NCBI GenBank assembly: GCA_900554745.1 | Contig: USIU01000058.1 | Location: 1-7,345, forward strand | DNA: 7,345 nucleotides | DNA from: an uncultured Leuconostoc sp. | GTDB taxonomy: Bacteria > Bacillota > Bacilli > Lactobacillales > Lactobacillaceae | Reading direction: 5' to 3' | Position numbers and translations under genes: made by a program | In this document: positions 5,664 through 7,345 of the stretch, in pieces | Position numbering within the stretch: the first letter of the stretch is position 1 | Layout of the letters: each line of letters begins with the position of its first letter | The notes under the pieces: generated by a model | Database searches by the model: none | What the model was told of the DNA's origin: nothing | Seen by the model: the letters and a program-made list of their open reading frames with translations, nothing else

Positions 5664-5688
5664 ATAGCACTTTTTTGATAAAAGCCAA
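5661..5688 (-). promoter_or_regulatory. Promoter of the DUF2316 gene
   Basis: On the minus strand, -35 TTGGCT (plus 5683-5688) and an extended -10 TGCTATGAT (hexamer at plus 5661-5666) are separated by 16 nt. The start would be near 5654, giving a leader of about 22 nt that carries the AGGAG site. The -35 hexamer is also the 3' arm of the weak hairpin that follows the esterase gene. Confidence 0.6.
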
Positions 5689-5703
5689 CTCATCAGCTTG
5701 GCT
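5679..5703 (-). terminator. Weak possible terminator after the carboxylesterase gene
   Basis: On the minus strand, AGCCAA and TTGGCT form a 6-bp stem around a 9-nt loop, followed by TTTTAT. The stem is short and the T-run is interrupted, so some readthrough into the DUF2316 gene is plausible. Confidence 0.4.
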
Positions 5704-5717
5704 GTCTCCCGTTAAGT

Positions 5718-7097
5718 TTAATCGTCAGACGACATGTCGGTCATTGCTTCAACCGTCATTGTTTGATTAAAGATCATTTTTTCAGGTTGCTTGGTCGTCA
5801 ATCGTGGCCAAACTTGCTGATCAGTTGCGTTCGGATTGCCCGTGGCCACAAAATTGGTAAAATACGCCTGCATCTGTTCGGCCAATGGATAGGCTTTGGC
5901 GGTATCAAGGCCTGACAGCATTGGCGCATTATCCCACTCGCCAAAATCATTAAAGATAAACGGCAGTTCAATGCAGTGACAAGCCAGTATCATCGGGTCT
6001 TTGGCCGCAAATGCCATTTCATATAGATAACTTGGGGCTTGTTGTGCCGCAAACCCCATGGCCAGGCCCTGTGTTGGCGCTTGGAAAATATCGACCGTTG
6101 TTTTTTGTACCATGTCCAAATAATTAGCTTGAGCCTTCATGGCGGGTTGTTGGAAAAAAGCCGTTGTTTCATTACTGGTCGTCCCGGTAAACAGCTGGGT
6201 CCCAGCATTGGCACGTGCAATTGCGCCTTGCATAATGGACCCAGTAATCATGTGCCCATCAATATAAGGATAAAAACCTGTAGGGACGGGATCGCCGGTC
6301 CGTTTTTGCATTTCAAGTGCCACGGCACCTTGTGCGGTCACAATTTTTTCAACTGGCACTTGGCGTAATTCAGCCGGATCAGCTATCCCCAACTGCGCGC
6401 ATAAAATTTCGGTTAACAGCGCCGCTTTTGCTGTGGTTAACGGTTCAGCAGCACCTGGAAAGCTCAATAACCCAATCCGATGAATCATGTTGCTTGCTAG
6501 TGGTGAAGCAAATAAGGCCAGTGTATACCAGGCACCCACTGACTGTCCAGCAACGGTTATTTGGTCGGGATCGCCACCAAAGGCCGTGATATTGTCCTTC
6601 ACCCAAGTTAACGCCATCAGCAAATCATGTAGGGCTAAATTGTCATCCGCAACACCTGGTTGGTAGAGATGACCCAGGGCGCCTAGCCGATAGTTCACGG
6701 TGACTACCACAATCTCCCCGTTTTCCGCCAATTGCTGCCCGTTATACCACGGTAGCGCCCCACCACCAGTCAAAAAGCCACCACCATGAATCCAAAATAA
6801 CACGGGCTTTTTCGTTTGTGCGCCAGTTGTCCAGACATTTAATCGGAAAGCATCTTCGGACTGGTTTTTTTCTTCTTGTTTACTCCCCATCACGGGTGCT
6901 AAGCGGTTAATATCTTGATTGAAAATCGGACCAGGTTTGGTGGCCAGCCTGGTCCCCACCCATGGGCTAGGTGCCGCAGCATACTTAAAACGTTCGGCGA
7001 ACTGTCCATACGGGATATCGTAAAACGCTTGCGTCTGACCTTCTTTTACCCCAAGTAACTGCCCTTGGGCAACTTGTACCACCAATTCATCTGTCAT
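5718..7097 (-). CDS. Type-B carboxylesterase/lipase family protein (alpha/beta hydrolase)
   Basis: A 459-residue enzyme of the carboxylesterase type-B family, which hydrolyses carboxylic esters. Seen: oxyanion-hole motif IHGGGF (113-118), nucleophile elbow GQSVG (184-188) with S186, acid candidate E310 in TGTTSNETTAFF, and base candidate H374 in ACHCIELPFIF, so the triad is complete. It also has the family blocks VVTVNYRLGALGHL (141-154) and WVKDNITAFGGDPDQITV (175-182 area). There is no signal peptide, so it is probably cytosolic. It is somewhat shorter than the typical 480-540 residues, with no visible break. The ATG at 7095-7097 is preceded by GAAAGG (7107-7112), 9 nt away. It starts 21 nt after the TetR-family gene, so the two probably form an operon in which the regulator responds to a substrate-like ligand (inference). 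The substrate cannot be told from sequence. Confidence 0.93.
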   Translation of the reverse strand: MTDELVVQVAQGQLLGVKEGQTQAFYDIPYGQFAERFKYAAAPSPWVGTRLATKPGPIFNQDINRLAPVMGSKQEEKNQSEDAFRLNVWTTGAQTKKPVLFWIHGGGFLTGGGALPWYNGQQLAENGEIVVVTVNYRLGALGHLYQPGVADDNLALHDLLMALTWVKDNITAFGGDPDQITVAGQSVGAWYTLALFASPLASNMIHRIGLLSFPGAAEPLTTAKAALLTEILCAQLGIADPAELRQVPVEKIVTAQGAVALEMQKRTGDPVPTGFYPYIDGHMITGSIMQGAIARANAGTQLFTGTTSNETTAFFQQPAMKAQANYLDMVQKTTVDIFQAPTQGLAMGFAAQQAPSYLYEMAFAAKDPMILACHCIELPFIFNDFGEWDNAPMLSGLDTAKAYPLAEQMQAYFTNFVATGNPNATDQQVWPRLTTKQPEKMIFNQTMTVEAMTDMSSDD

Positions 7098-7118
7098 GTG
7101 ACACGACCTTTCTCGTTT

Positions 7119-7345
7119 TTAAACGTGACGAATACCTTGCATAAATGTAGCAATCACTGCCGTAATATAGTCCGTATCTACAACCTCTGTATACAAAAAT
7201 ACGCGTAAATAAACCGCACCAAATAACATATCCAATGCCTTATCTAAATCGACATCAGCCCTGATCACCTGTTGTGCCTGACCAGTTGCTAAGAGCTGCT
7301 TGGCCGCCTGCCGTTTTGCGGCAAAAAAAGTCGTTTGAAATGCAC
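7119..7345 (-). CDS. TetR-family transcriptional regulator, C-terminal part only
   Basis: The last 74 residues of a protein whose start and DNA-binding domain lie beyond the right edge. The visible part is helical: AAKRQAAKQLLATGQAQQ (8-25), VIRADVDLDKALDMLFGAV (26-44), YLRVFLYTEVVDTDYITAVI (45-64) and a final TFMQGIRHV. The pattern of a charged helix, then an LFGAVYLRVFL core helix and a terminal helix ending FMQGI, is typical of the ligand-binding and dimerisation domain of TetR-family repressors (TetR_C_11-like). The TAA stop is at 7119-7121, 21 nt before the carboxylesterase ATG, which suggests co-transcription and possible control of the esterase. The N-terminal helix-turn-helix cannot be checked here, so the family call is from the C-terminus and context. 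Confidence 0.72.
   Translation of the reverse strand, partial: AFQTTFFAAKRQAAKQLLATGQAQQVIRADVDLDKALDMLFGAVYLRVFLYTEVVDTDYITAVIATFMQGIRHV

Noticed and set aside
6039..6589. Plus-strand frames opposite the carboxylesterase
   Set aside because: Antisense to an intact enzyme gene with all catalytic motifs; no ribosome binding site or domain.

Overview
The window looks like a chromosomal segment from a Gram-positive lactic acid bacterium of the order Lactobacillales. The order zapA-cvpA-mutS2 with divergent rnhC is typical of Firmicutes, the protein sequences look lactobacillar, and the DUF2316, DUF2798-like and DUF1801-type genes are common in this group. A Weissella-like or related Lactobacillaceae member is my best guess. 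That is a recognition judgement and no database was searched.

Layout. Positions 1-2739 (minus strand) hold a compact operon read right to left: zapA (FtsZ-ring protein), cvpA (membrane protein, 4-base ATGA overlap with zapA) and mutS2 (MutS-family ATPase, whose C-terminus including the Smr nuclease lies beyond the left edge). A 73-bp divergent region (2740-2812) carries face-to-face promoters for zapA and for rnhC (RNase HIII, plus strand). The rnhC -10 box lies so close to the start codon that its mRNA is probably leaderless. Downstream of rnhC, with its own strong ribosome binding site, is a gene for a 94-residue membrane protein of unknown function. One bidirectional terminator fills the convergent gap at about 4059-4103.

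Positions 4104-5344 hold two divergent accessory genes: a DUF1801-type small cytosolic protein (minus) and a four-helix DUF2798-like membrane protein (plus). Their 238-bp shared upstream region has a promoter for each, four copies of the hexamer GCTAAC (one inverted, making a near-perfect operator-like palindrome), and a leader with mutually exclusive hairpins. Two terminators follow back to back. Next, on the minus strand, come a DUF2316 gene with a 12-bp palindrome over its -10 box, a type-B carboxylesterase with an intact Ser-Glu-His triad, and the C-terminal part of a TetR-family regulator that is probably co-transcribed with the esterase.

The left half is housekeeping (cell division, R-loop/RNA-primer removal, recombination or ribosome quality control). 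The right half is small accessory genes in short transcription units. I see no CRISPR array, transposon, phage gene, tRNA, rRNA or toxin-antitoxin pair, and no convincing novel multi-gene system. The points worth a second look are regulatory: the leaderless rnhC start, the GCTAAC-rich intergenic region and the palindrome at the DUF2316 promoter.
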